Shown here one piece after another: positions 9,641 to 17,807 of a stretch of 64,000 nucleotides of DNA (positions are counted from its first letter, which is position 1; each line of letters opens with the position of its first letter). The notes under the pieces were generated by a model, which had not been told where the DNA came from, did not search any database, and worked only from the letters and a program-made list of their open reading frames with translations. The DNA comes from Bacteroidota bacterium (GTDB lineage: Bacteria > Bacteroidota > Bacteroidia > Chitinophagales > Chitinophagaceae), in NCBI GenBank assembly GCA_029573235.1, contig JAKQGX010000027.1, positions 1 to 64,000 of the forward strand, given 5' to 3'. The translations under genes and the position numbers were made by a program.

Positions 9641-10216
9641 ATTCATGGAAGGATTCACCGGCATCTGTGATAAATATTGATATTCGGTGCCCAACAATTC
9701 AATAGCCTTTTTCCAAACCAATGTCGATGGCGTCTCAAAAACGATGGCGGCATTAGCAGCAGAGACAATCCAAGCTCCTTGTTCTATCTCAGCCTCCAAT
9801 TGTCCGGCACCCCATCCGGAGTATCCCAAGAATATTTTTAAGGATGTAATGGGAGCCTTTTCTTTCTGCAATAACTGCTCTAATCTTTCGAAATCTCCAC
9901 CCCAGCATATATTTTCTGGCAATAGCGAACCTTTTAAAAGATGGGGTAGAGCATGTACAAAATGTAGGGTATTCATTTGTACAGGACCGCCTTTGTAAAT
10001 AAGTTGCGACACGTTGCCCGTCTCCGGAAGCACTTCAGATATAGAAGCATCTAAGGGTTGATTGAGCACATAACCCACCGCGCCTTCCGAAGTATATTCG
10101 CAAAGTAGAATGACGGTTCTTAAAAAATTATTATCGTTCAGAAAAGGTGCCGCAATCAACAATTTGCCGGCAGCAGGAGGTATTTGAGGCGGTTGTTTGA
10201 ATGTATATGTAGGCAT
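9638..10216 (-). CDS. YqgE/AlgH family protein (DUF179)
   Basis: This 192-residue protein matches the YqgE/AlgH family: AGKLLIAAPFLNDNNFLRTVIL at the N-terminus gives the family pattern of P-x-L-x-D-x-x-F-x-R-x-V, then GAVGYVLNQPL, GGPVQ and a central GYSGWGAGQLEAEI motif. The family is widespread and structurally known. Its molecular role is not established, although AlgH was first described as a regulator of alginate synthesis. The product is cytoplasmic with no signal peptide. The downstream lipoprotein gene follows after 25 bases. Confidence 0.9.
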   Translation of the reverse strand: MPTYTFKQPPQIPPAAGKLLIAAPFLNDNNFLRTVILLCEYTSEGAVGYVLNQPLDASISEVLPETGNVSQLIYKGGPVQMNTLHFVHALPHLLKGSLLPENICWGGDFERLEQLLQKEKAPITSLKIFLGYSGWGAGQLEAEIEQGAWIVSAANAAIVFETPSTLVWKKAIELLGTEYQYLSQMPVNPSMN

Positions 10217-10479
10217 TGTAAATAATGGTCTTTGTGGCTAACGGCGCTGTGCAAAATAACAGTCGTTCGTTGTGGTGGATAGTACAGTGTAGTTGTGCTA
10301 CGATGAACAGCAGAATAAATATAGTTTTATTTTTTTGAAGAGAAACGCTACGATTGAATGTATTGCTGATGACTACTTGAATCAACGAAAAAGTCATATT
10401 GAAAATGCAATAAGAGAAGGGCAAACAATAAAGTAAGAGAGAAAGATGCAGTATCGCACTATTTGCGCATCGGTATTAG

Positions 10480-10487
10480 TATTTTTG
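10480..10487 (+). promoter_or_regulatory. -7 element of the ZIP transporter gene
   Basis: TATTTTTG matches TAnnTTTG, 21 bases before the ATG at 10509. A TTG at 10463-10465 is closer (14 bases) than the usual 19-21 spacing. Confidence 0.4.
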
Positions 10488-10508
10488 TAGCTTATCTATT
10501 ATTCCTTC

Positions 10509-11246
10509 ATGTACCTGCTACACAATCTACTCTTGTTTATTCTCACCCTCGCGGGCGGATTAGCGGCGTTGAAATATAAAGTGGTGGAAAAACATATCCA
10601 CTTGGTATTGGCTTTTTCCGGAGCTTTTTTATTGAGCATTACGGTACTTCATCTATTGCCCGAAACCTTTGAAGAGAACGGGCATAAAGCCGGTATATTT
10701 ATTTTACTTGGTTTTTTTCTACAGTTGCTCATACAGCAGTTCACGCATGGGGTAGAGCATGGGCATATACACACCCAAGCGTTAGACCACCACGCACATA
10801 GTCATGCTGTGCATTTTAATTCCATCTTTTTGGGTCTGGTGGTACACGCTTTTATGGAAGGGTTGCCGTTGGGTTTTGAATACCGCACCGCAGCAACAGA
10901 GCCCTCATTATACTTGGCAGTAGCGGCGCACAAGCTACCGGAAGTAATATTGCTGGCTACTTTGGCACAAACGGTAAAACCTACAAAAACGGTTATATTC
11001 ATTGTGTTGCTTTTCTCAATGATAACGCCTTTAGGCTCAGTGACAGCACTCTTACTGGGCGAGAACTATACGATTGTGAGCGAAGGGGTAGCCATTGTGA
11101 TACCAATAGTAGCTGGGGTTTTCATCCATATTGCCACCACTATCTTTTTTGAAAGTGGTACTAAACATCACATGCTTACCTTCTCCAAAATATTAACCAT
11201 CGTTTTGGGTGTTGGTGCCGGATTACTCACTATGTTTTTTGAATAA
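10509..11246 (+). CDS. ZIP family divalent metal transporter
   Basis: This 245-residue integral membrane protein has about eight hydrophobic segments. The two metal-site helices are recognisable: HAFMEGLPLG (near 118-127) and AAHKLPEV (near 138-146), both carrying the His/Glu ligands of ZIP carriers. A histidine-rich loop (HGVEHGHIHT...HHAHSHAVH, about 81-103) precedes them. ZIP proteins move Zn, Fe or Mn into the cytoplasm. The specificity cannot be read from the sequence. It is transcribed alone. Confidence 0.9.
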   Translation: MYLLHNLLLFILTLAGGLAALKYKVVEKHIHLVLAFSGAFLLSITVLHLLPETFEENGHKAGIFILLGFFLQLLIQQFTHGVEHGHIHTQALDHHAHSHAVHFNSIFLGLVVHAFMEGLPLGFEYRTAATEPSLYLAVAAHKLPEVILLATLAQTVKPTKTVIFIVLLFSMITPLGSVTALLLGENYTIVSEGVAIVIPIVAGVFIHIATTIFFESGTKHHMLTFSKILTIVLGVGAGLLTMFFE

Positions 11247-11310
11247 TGCTTGTTTCTTAAATATACCATAATGGCACTGAGGCAAACACTGCATTAATAG
11301 GCAAATAGCC

Positions 11311-11318
11311 TACCTTTA
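11311..11318 (+). promoter_or_regulatory. -7-like element directly before the TraB/GumN start
   Basis: TACCTTTA (one mismatch to TAnnTTTG) ends 5 bases before the ATG at 11324, implying a leaderless or nearly leaderless mRNA. Confidence 0.35.
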
Positions 11319-11323
11319 TTCGC

Positions 11324-12214
11324 ATGAGTAAATGTTGGATTTTTTTATGGAGTTGTCTTTCGTTCATGGTTGGGCATCTCCCTATGAAGGCGCAGGTTTC
11401 AAAAGTATCGCCTGCAAAAAACCACTCGTTACTGTGGAAGATTTCTGGCAATCAAATGAAGCAACCCTCTTATTTGTTTGGCACCATGCACATGATTTGT
11501 GCCGATGATTATCTCTGGACACCAGCTATGAAGCGCAGTCTCAGTGCTACTCGTGAGGTTTGTTTTGAAATGGATATGGATGACCCGATGGTAATGATGC
11601 AAGTAGCACAAGGAATGGTTAACATCAATGGGAAAGCGTTGTATGAATATTTCTCGCCCGAGGATTATCAAGCAGTCGTCAATCATTTTTCTAAAAAATT
11701 ACAGTTAGATACCGCCATGTTGGCTCGGCTGAAACCATCAGCGCTAATGATGATGATGGCTACCGAAGGAGTGACTTGCGCCCATACTGTGTCATACGAG
11801 AATAATATTATGGAAGCAGCCAAAGAGTTGAAAATTGATATTACTGGATTGGAAACACCCCAAGAGCAATTGGCTTTATTGGAAAGCATTCCAGCGGATA
11901 CGATAGCAGGAGAAATTGCTAGAAGTATCAAAGAAAAAGGGGAAGGTAGCAGCAACGAATATCAAGCCCTCGTGCAAGCGTATAAGCAGCAAGACCTGGC
12001 AACACTATTTACACTGATGACTCAAAATTCGAAAAGCAGCCTCAACTTAAACACCTTTATTGTTGAGCGCAATGCCAAATGGATTGAGCGTATGGAAGAG
12101 CGAATGGATCAACAAGCGGTATTCTTTGCTGTAGGTGCAGGGCATTTATGGGGCGAAAAAGGTGTGATTCAACTATTGAAAGACAAAGGATATACAGTAG
12201 TGCCTGTAAAGTAA
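11324..12214 (+). CDS. TraB/GumN family protein
   Basis: This 296-residue protein has an N-terminal signal peptide (cleavage near MKAQ, residue 24) and the family motif YLFGTMHM at 50-57. The second conserved site, AVGAGHLWGEKG, lies near 268-280. TraB/GumN proteins are related to the metal-dependent Tiki/EreA-like superfamily and are suspected hydrolases or proteases. No substrate is known. The product is likely periplasmic. Its TAA stop directly abuts the stop codon of the convergent receiver gene, so the two genes share no spacer. Confidence 0.85.
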   Translation: MSKCWIFLWSCLSFMVGHLPMKAQVSKVSPAKNHSLLWKISGNQMKQPSYLFGTMHMICADDYLWTPAMKRSLSATREVCFEMDMDDPMVMMQVAQGMVNINGKALYEYFSPEDYQAVVNHFSKKLQLDTAMLARLKPSALMMMMATEGVTCAHTVSYENNIMEAAKELKIDITGLETPQEQLALLESIPADTIAGEIARSIKEKGEGSSNEYQALVQAYKQQDLATLFTLMTQNSKSSLNLNTFIVERNAKWIERMEERMDQQAVFFAVGAGHLWGEKGVIQLLKDKGYTVVPVK

Positions 12215-12619
12215 TTATGAATTGAGCTTGTCCATCAAATCGATGAGCACATCTTTTTTGATGGGTTTATTTAGAAAAGCGTTTACCGATTTGTATCGTT
12301 GCGATTGTATCATGTCATTTTGATTGACAGATGAAGTCAGCAAGTTGATGATGTATGTTGATTGCTTGGGTTCCGGAATGTTTTTTTCAAAATGTTCGAT
12401 GAAATCAAATCCAGTCATCAAAGGCATTTGTATATCTACTAGTATGATGGTTCGGTGGGCATCTACACTACTGTTTTGTATGTGCTCAAATGCAGCAGAA
12501 GTGCTCATAAACGTATGGCATGAAACGGCACGACCCGAGCCAACGATGATCTTTTCACCAATGAAGCAATCTAGTTTGCTATCGTCTATTAGAATAAAGT
12601 GAAATTGTTCTGTTGCCAT
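12215..12619 (-). CDS. Single-domain response regulator (CheY-like)
   Basis: This 134-residue receiver domain has no output domain. The acidic pair D12/D13, the phospho-acceptor D62 (LVDIQMP), T95 and K118 are all present, so it should accept phosphate. It is the last gene of the E1-acyltransferase-kinase operon, 2 bases after the hybrid kinase gene, and is a likely phosphorelay partner of the two upstream kinases. Final output would need another protein. Confidence 0.88.
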   Translation of the reverse strand: MATEQFHFILIDDSKLDCFIGEKIIVGSGRAVSCHTFMSTSAAFEHIQNSSVDAHRTIILVDIQMPLMTGFDFIEHFEKNIPEPKQSTYIINLLTSSVNQNDMIQSQRYKSVNAFLNKPIKKDVLIDLMDKLNS

Positions 12620-12621
12620 AA

Positions 12622-13713
12622 TTATTTACCCGGTAATGTAATAACGAATTCAGACCCCTTTCCTATTTCGGAGCAAACCAAAATATCTCCTTTTAGTTTC
12701 AACAAGGCATCTTTTACATTGTACAATCCAAAGCCCGATCCGGTTGAAGATTCAGAAGCTCTAAAAAACATGTTGAAGATTTTATCGAGGTATTTTGTTT
12801 CAATGCCGATGCCGTTGTCTGCAACTTTTATGGTGGCAATACCATTATTGACTTGCACGGAAAGGTTTACAAATTTATTTACTTCAGCATCTTTTTGATA
12901 TTTAATAGCGTTTGATAACAGGTTATTAATGATTAGGTGCAGCAATACACGGCTGTTATGATAGGTTTCAACTTGTTGTACCGTAATGGTTAATTTAATA
13001 TTTGCCAGTGCTAATTGAATATTGTGAAGCTCTGCAAGTTCTTGACACAAGTTTTTGAAATCAATTTCTTCAATTTCTATGGTGCCTCTTTGAAGGCTGT
13101 AATATGCGTGGATGTTTACAATGAGGTCGTTTACTTGTAAAGCCGATTCTTCCATCATATTGCAGATGCTATGCAACTCTTCCATACTTTGAGTTTGCTT
13201 CATGATTTCTAAAGCACCTAAGATGCTCAATATCGGACCTCTTATATCGTGAGTAACACTATAAGCAAATTTGTCTAAATCCTCATTGGCCTTTTGTAAT
13301 TCTTCATTCTTCTTTCGAAGCATGAAGCCTGTCATGTAATATTTATAGGCTTGCTCAATGGCTGCATGAATTTCCTCTTGCTGGTAAGGCTTTGTCAAGT
13401 ACCGAAACACTTGACCTTTGTTGATGGAATCCACAACGGCCGCTACATCCGTAAACCCGGTAATAAGTATCCGTACAGGGTCTGGGTATTCAGAAGCAAT
13501 GTCTTCAAAAAACTGGGTTCCGGTAATGTCCGGCATACGCTGGTCGCAGAAGATGACATGGGTATCGGGATGTTGCTGTAACAAAGCCTTTCCTTCAGTA
13601 GCAGAATTGGCTAAAAGAATGTTGTATTCAGTTCGAAATGCTGCTTTAAACCCGAAGAGGTTGTTAGACTCGTCGTCAATATAGAGGACTTTTATTTTTT
13701 CGGTAGTATCCAA
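12622..13713 (-). CDS. Receiver-histidine kinase hybrid (REC-HisKA-HATPase)
   Basis: Residues 1-125 form a receiver of the RpfG-like subclass (D13/D14, D57 in FCDQRMP, K108). A coiled segment follows, then a HisKA domain with H155 in SVTHDIRGP and a full ATPase domain (LLSNAIKY, VADNGIGI, GSGFGLYNV). There is no membrane segment, so it is soluble. The start is a TTG at 13713, only 2 bases after the stop of the membrane kinase gene, implying translational coupling. It probably receives phosphate at D57 and controls its own kinase output to the lone receiver downstream. The receiver is paralogous to the one at 17808-18269. Confidence 0.88.
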   Translation of the reverse strand: MDTTEKIKVLYIDDESNNLFGFKAAFRTEYNILLANSATEGKALLQQHPDTHVIFCDQRMPDITGTQFFEDIASEYPDPVRILITGFTDVAAVVDSINKGQVFRYLTKPYQQEEIHAAIEQAYKYYMTGFMLRKKNEELQKANEDLDKFAYSVTHDIRGPILSILGALEIMKQTQSMEELHSICNMMEESALQVNDLIVNIHAYYSLQRGTIEIEEIDFKNLCQELAELHNIQLALANIKLTITVQQVETYHNSRVLLHLIINNLLSNAIKYQKDAEVNKFVNLSVQVNNGIATIKVADNGIGIETKYLDKIFNMFFRASESSTGSGFGLYNVKDALLKLKGDILVCSEIGKGSEFVITLPGK

Positions 13714-13715
13714 CG

Positions 13716-15887
13716 TTAAATATTTGTTTCTGGTGGTGGTGCTTTCACCGGTAGTGTAAAAATAAATTCGGTACCGACACCAAACGTAGAGTTTATATCA
13801 ATTTTCCCTTCATGCTTCATGATGGTTTTCCAAGAAATAGAAAGCCCCAAACCGGTGCCCAGCCCTACCTGTTTGGTTGTGAAGAATGGCTCAAATAAAC
13901 GTTTCTGCACTTCATCTGTCATGCCTATTCCATTATCTTTGATGGATACGATAAGATGGTCGTTTGACTTTTTGGTCGTAATGGTAATAATGCCATTGGG
14001 CGCTTCTTTCCACCGCTCATGAATGGCATGAATGGCATTGGTGATAGTGTTTAAAAATACTTGGTTTAGCTTTCCCGGATAGCATTCTATCACAGCATCA
14101 GATGTATAGTTTTTTTCTACCGTTATAGTTCCGTTCAATTGATTATTCACAAGTGTTAGGGTAGCGTCAAGTCCTTCGTTGATGTTAGCCGGTTTAACCC
14201 CTTCTTCGTCCAGTCTCGAGAACAGTCGAAGCCCTTTGACTATTTCTGAAGTGCGTACAGCACCTTCATTGATGCCTTTTATTAAAAAGTCTATTTCAGA
14301 AAGGATATAGTCGTAATCTTCTTCTTCTTTTAGTTGCTTAATCTTCGCTAGTTTTTCTTCGCTACTTCCCTCTTGCAGTCCTATTGCTTCTACTTTCGCT
14401 AGAATATCTTTTATCGTGTTGATATCTCTTTTTAAAGGATTGACATTAGAAGTTACAAAATTGATAGGGTTGTTTATTTCATGAGCTATGCCCGCTGTCA
14501 GTTGCCCCAAAGAAGCCATCTTTTCAGATTCTACCAGATGTGTTTCGGCTTCTCTCAAATCTTTTAACGTTTTTTCTAAAGCAGTATTAGATTCTTGTAG
14601 TTCTTTGGTGCGTGCTAAAACATTGGACTCTAAGATGACGTTTTGCTCCCGTACTAAACGTTCCTTTTCTTCTGCTGCAGCTATAGATTGTTGTTGGAAA
14701 GACTCTTTCTGCATTTTGTATAGGTTTATCTTATCCGCCACGGCTATAGAAAGTAGGATGATGGTAGATGCAGAACCCAATTGCAAGATGGAAATGGTCA
14801 ATAAATTGTAGGGTAATACGCCCACATCTTTTAATACAAAAATGATAACACTCAGCAAGAATAATACCCATGCTATCAAAAACACAAAAGCAGGGCGGTA
14901 CTTGTGTTTTACCCAAATATAAACACCCGCCCATATCAGCATAATGGCCAAGGGAAGCCCCAGTATGTTCAGAAAATTATAGCTGATGGTCTTATTGCCG
15001 AAAAATGCATTTAGGGTAAGGATAATGTACAATAGATTTACCACACTCAATAACTTATTGAGGCGAGGTACATAGTCTTTGATAAAAAGAAAATGGCGGG
15101 TGAACCCAATGGAGCTAATTGCCGTAAGGGTAGGGAATATGTATAGGGATATGCTCTCAAAAAATGGACTGTTAAACCAAAGGTACTTATAGCCAAGCCC
15201 GGTAATGTTGAGTTGTACCAATCCTACCGAAATGATGTAAAAGATAAAGTACAGGTAGCTTTTGTCTTTGGTGCTGTAAAATATGAAGAGGTTGTAAAAG
15301 AGAATGCCTAATAGTATTCCGTAATACACCCCTCTCAAGGTGTTTTTTCTCAATTCATACACCATGGTGCTTTCATCACTATCTAGTTTTATTGGCACAA
15401 TAAACTGTGTTGGGGTAGTTGCTTTTAGGTAAAAATGGCTAACACTACCATTGGGAATGTTGATGAAAAACGCAGGATTTGAGATGGCTATTTGCCGACT
15501 CCAAAAAGGTTGTGTCTTTGAAACGCTATCGATTTGGTAATTTCCATCTTGGGTTTCTTGAAAAAGCACGACATTTTCTAAAAAGGCATTTTCAATATTC
15601 AAAATAAACCGGTCTTTTGGCTGGTCGTTGGCAATGGTAAAGTGAAACCAAATAGCTCCTTTTTGAGTGCCCAAGTTGGGTACCGGCTCATTAGAAGGTT
15701 TGAAATGGGTGGCATTGCGAGCCCCCCAGTAGGTGAGGGTATCAGCCTCGTCAATGAGGATTTCTATTTGTTTCCCGATGTATTGGTTAAGACTGCTACT
15801 GGTATAAATAGTAGGGTGCGGTGATGCACTAACCTTTAATATCGTGAAGACAAGAATGAATAGGAGGAGATGCTTCTTTTTAATCAT
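13716..15887 (-). CDS. 7TMR-DISM sensor histidine kinase
   Basis: The 723-residue product has a signal peptide, then a periplasmic 7TMR-DISMED2 beta-domain (about 30-165, WFHFTI and ending YLKATT), seven transmembrane helices (about 180-395), a coiled coil (395-455), a HisKA domain with GIAHEINNP near 465-473 and an ATPase domain (NTITNAIHAI, IKDNGIGM, GLGTGLGLSI). DISMED2 domains resemble carbohydrate- and ligand-binding folds, so it probably senses an extracytoplasmic small molecule. Its ATG overlaps the acyltransferase stop (ATGA), tying synthesis of the sensor to that enzyme. No receiver is attached; the likely partners are the two downstream gene products. Confidence 0.9.
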   Translation of the reverse strand: MIKKKHLLLFILVFTILKVSASPHPTIYTSSSLNQYIGKQIEILIDEADTLTYWGARNATHFKPSNEPVPNLGTQKGAIWFHFTIANDQPKDRFILNIENAFLENVVLFQETQDGNYQIDSVSKTQPFWSRQIAISNPAFFINIPNGSVSHFYLKATTPTQFIVPIKLDSDESTMVYELRKNTLRGVYYGILLGILFYNLFIFYSTKDKSYLYFIFYIISVGLVQLNITGLGYKYLWFNSPFFESISLYIFPTLTAISSIGFTRHFLFIKDYVPRLNKLLSVVNLLYIILTLNAFFGNKTISYNFLNILGLPLAIMLIWAGVYIWVKHKYRPAFVFLIAWVLFLLSVIIFVLKDVGVLPYNLLTISILQLGSASTIILLSIAVADKINLYKMQKESFQQQSIAAAEEKERLVREQNVILESNVLARTKELQESNTALEKTLKDLREAETHLVESEKMASLGQLTAGIAHEINNPINFVTSNVNPLKRDINTIKDILAKVEAIGLQEGSSEEKLAKIKQLKEEEDYDYILSEIDFLIKGINEGAVRTSEIVKGLRLFSRLDEEGVKPANINEGLDATLTLVNNQLNGTITVEKNYTSDAVIECYPGKLNQVFLNTITNAIHAIHERWKEAPNGIITITTKKSNDHLIVSIKDNGIGMTDEVQKRLFEPFFTTKQVGLGTGLGLSISWKTIMKHEGKIDINSTFGVGTEFIFTLPVKAPPPETNI

Positions 15888-16585
15888 TGGAGGGTAGAAG
15901 TTCGGTTAATAGTAATGTCGTATTTTACGATGGTTTCCCCCTTTTGACCTAATACCGATGCGGTGCTAATAGGGGAATCATAGAAGTAAATTATTTCATT
16001 ATAAAACTCCGATTTGGGGTCGATATGGTGCAGGTCTTTTACTACGAGTGCCGTTGCAATAAGATCGAGTTTCGGATATACAAACCTACCCTCATTGCCA
16101 ATAGAGGTTTCGATTTCAAATCCCGAATCTTGACACATTTGCACAGTATAGGGCGCGCAGAGCACAAACAAGCTGTCCATACCAATATGTCGGGCAATTG
16201 CTACGCCTATTTTGGTTAAAAACAAACTTACCCCTTTGCCGGCTATCGATTTGGCATTCCATAATCCACAAATTTCGCCGGTAACTTTTCCATCGGCATA
16301 ATGTTCAACTAGTGTATGCACTTTAGGGTCAACGATGGCTACTGCTTCTTGTATAGGTAAATAAAAGCCCTCACTTACCATGTGGACACGCTCCCCACCC
16401 ACTACTTCGCCCGTTTCTTCATCTTCAACTAAGACCACATAAACGCCAGGGTTAAAAAACCAATCCGTACGGGCTGAAGTTACTTTCGTAACACCATAGT
16501 CTTTAAGCACATTGGCATGACCTTCTGCGAATTTTTCACAAGATTTTAAATCATCTATAGCTCTAAATACCCTTATAGACAACAT
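15884..16585 (-). CDS. GNAT-fold acyltransferase resembling LuxI/FeeM-type N-acyl synthases
   Basis: This 233-residue soluble protein lacks a signal peptide. A beta-hairpin with GGERVH (63-68), a GEICGLW strand (103-109), a helix with IARHIG (130-135) and a CQDSGFEI ending (151-158) reproduce the arrangement seen in the acyl-homoserine lactone synthase and FeeM N-acyl amino acid synthase branch of GNATs, which lack the usual Q/RxxGxG acetyl-CoA loop. By analogy it could transfer an acyl group from ACP or CoA to an amino-acid-like acceptor. This assignment is by pattern only. It sits between the E1-like gene (34-base gap) and the sensor kinase (4-base overlap), which suggests it makes or modifies a signal. 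A plain GNAT with another role is the alternative. Confidence 0.6.
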   Translation of the reverse strand: MLSIRVFRAIDDLKSCEKFAEGHANVLKDYGVTKVTSARTDWFFNPGVYVVLVEDEETGEVVGGERVHMVSEGFYLPIQEAVAIVDPKVHTLVEHYADGKVTGEICGLWNAKSIAGKGVSLFLTKIGVAIARHIGMDSLFVLCAPYTVQMCQDSGFEIETSIGNEGRFVYPKLDLIATALVVKDLHHIDPKSEFYNEIIYFYDSPISTASVLGQKGETIVKYDITINRTSTLQ

Positions 16586-16619
16586 TTTGTAATTGGTTTT
16601 TTGTAAAAACGGTAGGGTA

Positions 16620-17702
16620 TTACTGAATTATCTGGTCTAAATCTACATAAAACCTTCCGGATTTTTCCAATTCATTTAAGAAAATTCTTCTGATTACATC
16701 TGCCGTAACAGCACCACCCAGCAATACCGAAGATGCCAATTGCGGCCAGCTGCTAATAGTCTTTCCTATTTCCTTCATAGAGTATTTTAACTTATCAGAA
16801 GTGTTATCAAAATCAATAATCTTCATCACCGTTTGTAAGCGTTCTTCAGGTGTTTGCTTTTGTAGTACTTCTACGGTGAGCCCCTCAGCTAACCCGTGTA
16901 ATAAAGGACGGTTTGGTTCAAGGTCAAAACGTTCGATGTCCATCATCCCTCTGTCATTAGTGTCCATTACAACGGGTATTTTCATACTACGAGCTAAAAG
17001 CCTACTGCTTATTTTTTGTTCAATGCCATCGCATACTTCTACCAGCAAATCCAGAGTACCTCCTTCGTTAAAAAAGGAATCGATATTTTCGGCAGTCACA
17101 CCATCACTATAGATGCGCACTTGAAGGAAAGGGTCTATTTCTGCAATATCTCTTGCGGCAATAACGGTTTTGTGGAGCCCCAAATGTTGTACGCCGGTTC
17201 TTATGCGATTGAGGTTACTGAGTTCCAATTCGTCAAAATCTGCAATGTGTAAGGCACCACAAACGCGCTCCATTGCCAGAGAAGTAGCGATGGAATGCCC
17301 TACCGACAAGCCGATGATACCCACTTTTTTGGTCCGCAATAAGGCTTGTTCCTCCGTAGTTAATTTGTATTTATTACGATTGGTGCGTACCTCAATAAAT
17401 TCCTCTTCGTCCAATAAGTGAATGAGTTTGTTCAACCAAGGATAGTACACCCACACCCCATAATCTTCCATGGATATTCCCCCTAAAAAAGCGGCGATTG
17501 CTATCTTCCATTCTTCGTCAGACAAGCGTTGGGTTGGATTCCTGCTTTTCAATAACCCTTTGATTTGGCTGGTCATCTCATCCATAATGGTCAATCCCAA
17601 TGGAGGTGCCGCTTTAAAAGCATCAAAGTCGATAGTATTGGGTTTGAAAATAATCGGCTGATATACAGAATTGTGCTCTGCTTCGTAATTTTTTTTCATC
17701 AT
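16620..17702 (-). CDS. E1-like adenylating enzyme (ThiF/HesA/MoeB superfamily)
   Basis: The 360-residue product has an N-terminal extension of about 120 residues rich in aromatic and charged residues, then an E1/ThiF Rossmann domain: GLSVG at 131-135, D155 and D157, NLNR at 163-166 (ATP-binding Asp and Arg) and D225 in EVCDGIEQK, equivalent to the Mg/ATP Asp. The paired CxxC zinc motifs of MoeB and ThiF are absent, and no ThiS/MoaD-type carrier is nearby, so a thiamine or molybdopterin role is unlikely. It resembles the ThiF half of Rv1355c-type proteins. It is the first gene of a five-gene operon with an acyltransferase and a two-component system. It probably adenylates a carboxylate, but the substrate is unknown. 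Confidence 0.75.
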   Translation of the reverse strand: MMKKNYEAEHNSVYQPIIFKPNTIDFDAFKAAPPLGLTIMDEMTSQIKGLLKSRNPTQRLSDEEWKIAIAAFLGGISMEDYGVWVYYPWLNKLIHLLDEEEFIEVRTNRNKYKLTTEEQALLRTKKVGIIGLSVGHSIATSLAMERVCGALHIADFDELELSNLNRIRTGVQHLGLHKTVIAARDIAEIDPFLQVRIYSDGVTAENIDSFFNEGGTLDLLVEVCDGIEQKISSRLLARSMKIPVVMDTNDRGMMDIERFDLEPNRPLLHGLAEGLTVEVLQKQTPEERLQTVMKIIDFDNTSDKLKYSMKEIGKTISSWPQLASSVLLGGAVTADVIRRIFLNELEKSGRFYVDLDQIIQ

Positions 17703-17778
17703 TTATATGGTAATTTTGATATTATTATTTACCTTCATCGAGTTAATTAAACGCTATATCCTTATCTTATTATAGGTT

Positions 17779-17786
17779 CAAAAATA
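17779..17786 (-). promoter_or_regulatory. -7 element of the E1-acyltransferase-kinase operon
   Basis: Minus-strand TATTTTTG is a perfect TAnnTTTG match about 77 bases before the first ATG. It lies in the 105-base divergent region shared with the receiver gene at 17808, so both could be co-regulated. Confidence 0.4.
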
Positions 17787-17807
17787 GGCAAGCATTTCTA
17801 CAAGATA

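Noticed and set aside
10131-10424. 97-residue minus-strand open frame overlapping the yqgE start
   Set aside because: It overlaps the 5' part of yqgE in another frame, has low-complexity composition, and has no recognisable domain or start signal.
16620-17702. Annotation as MoeB or thiamine-pathway ThiF
   Set aside because: There are no zinc CxxC pairs, and no MoaD/ThiS, thi or moa genes lie nearby. The neighbours are a GNAT and two-component genes.
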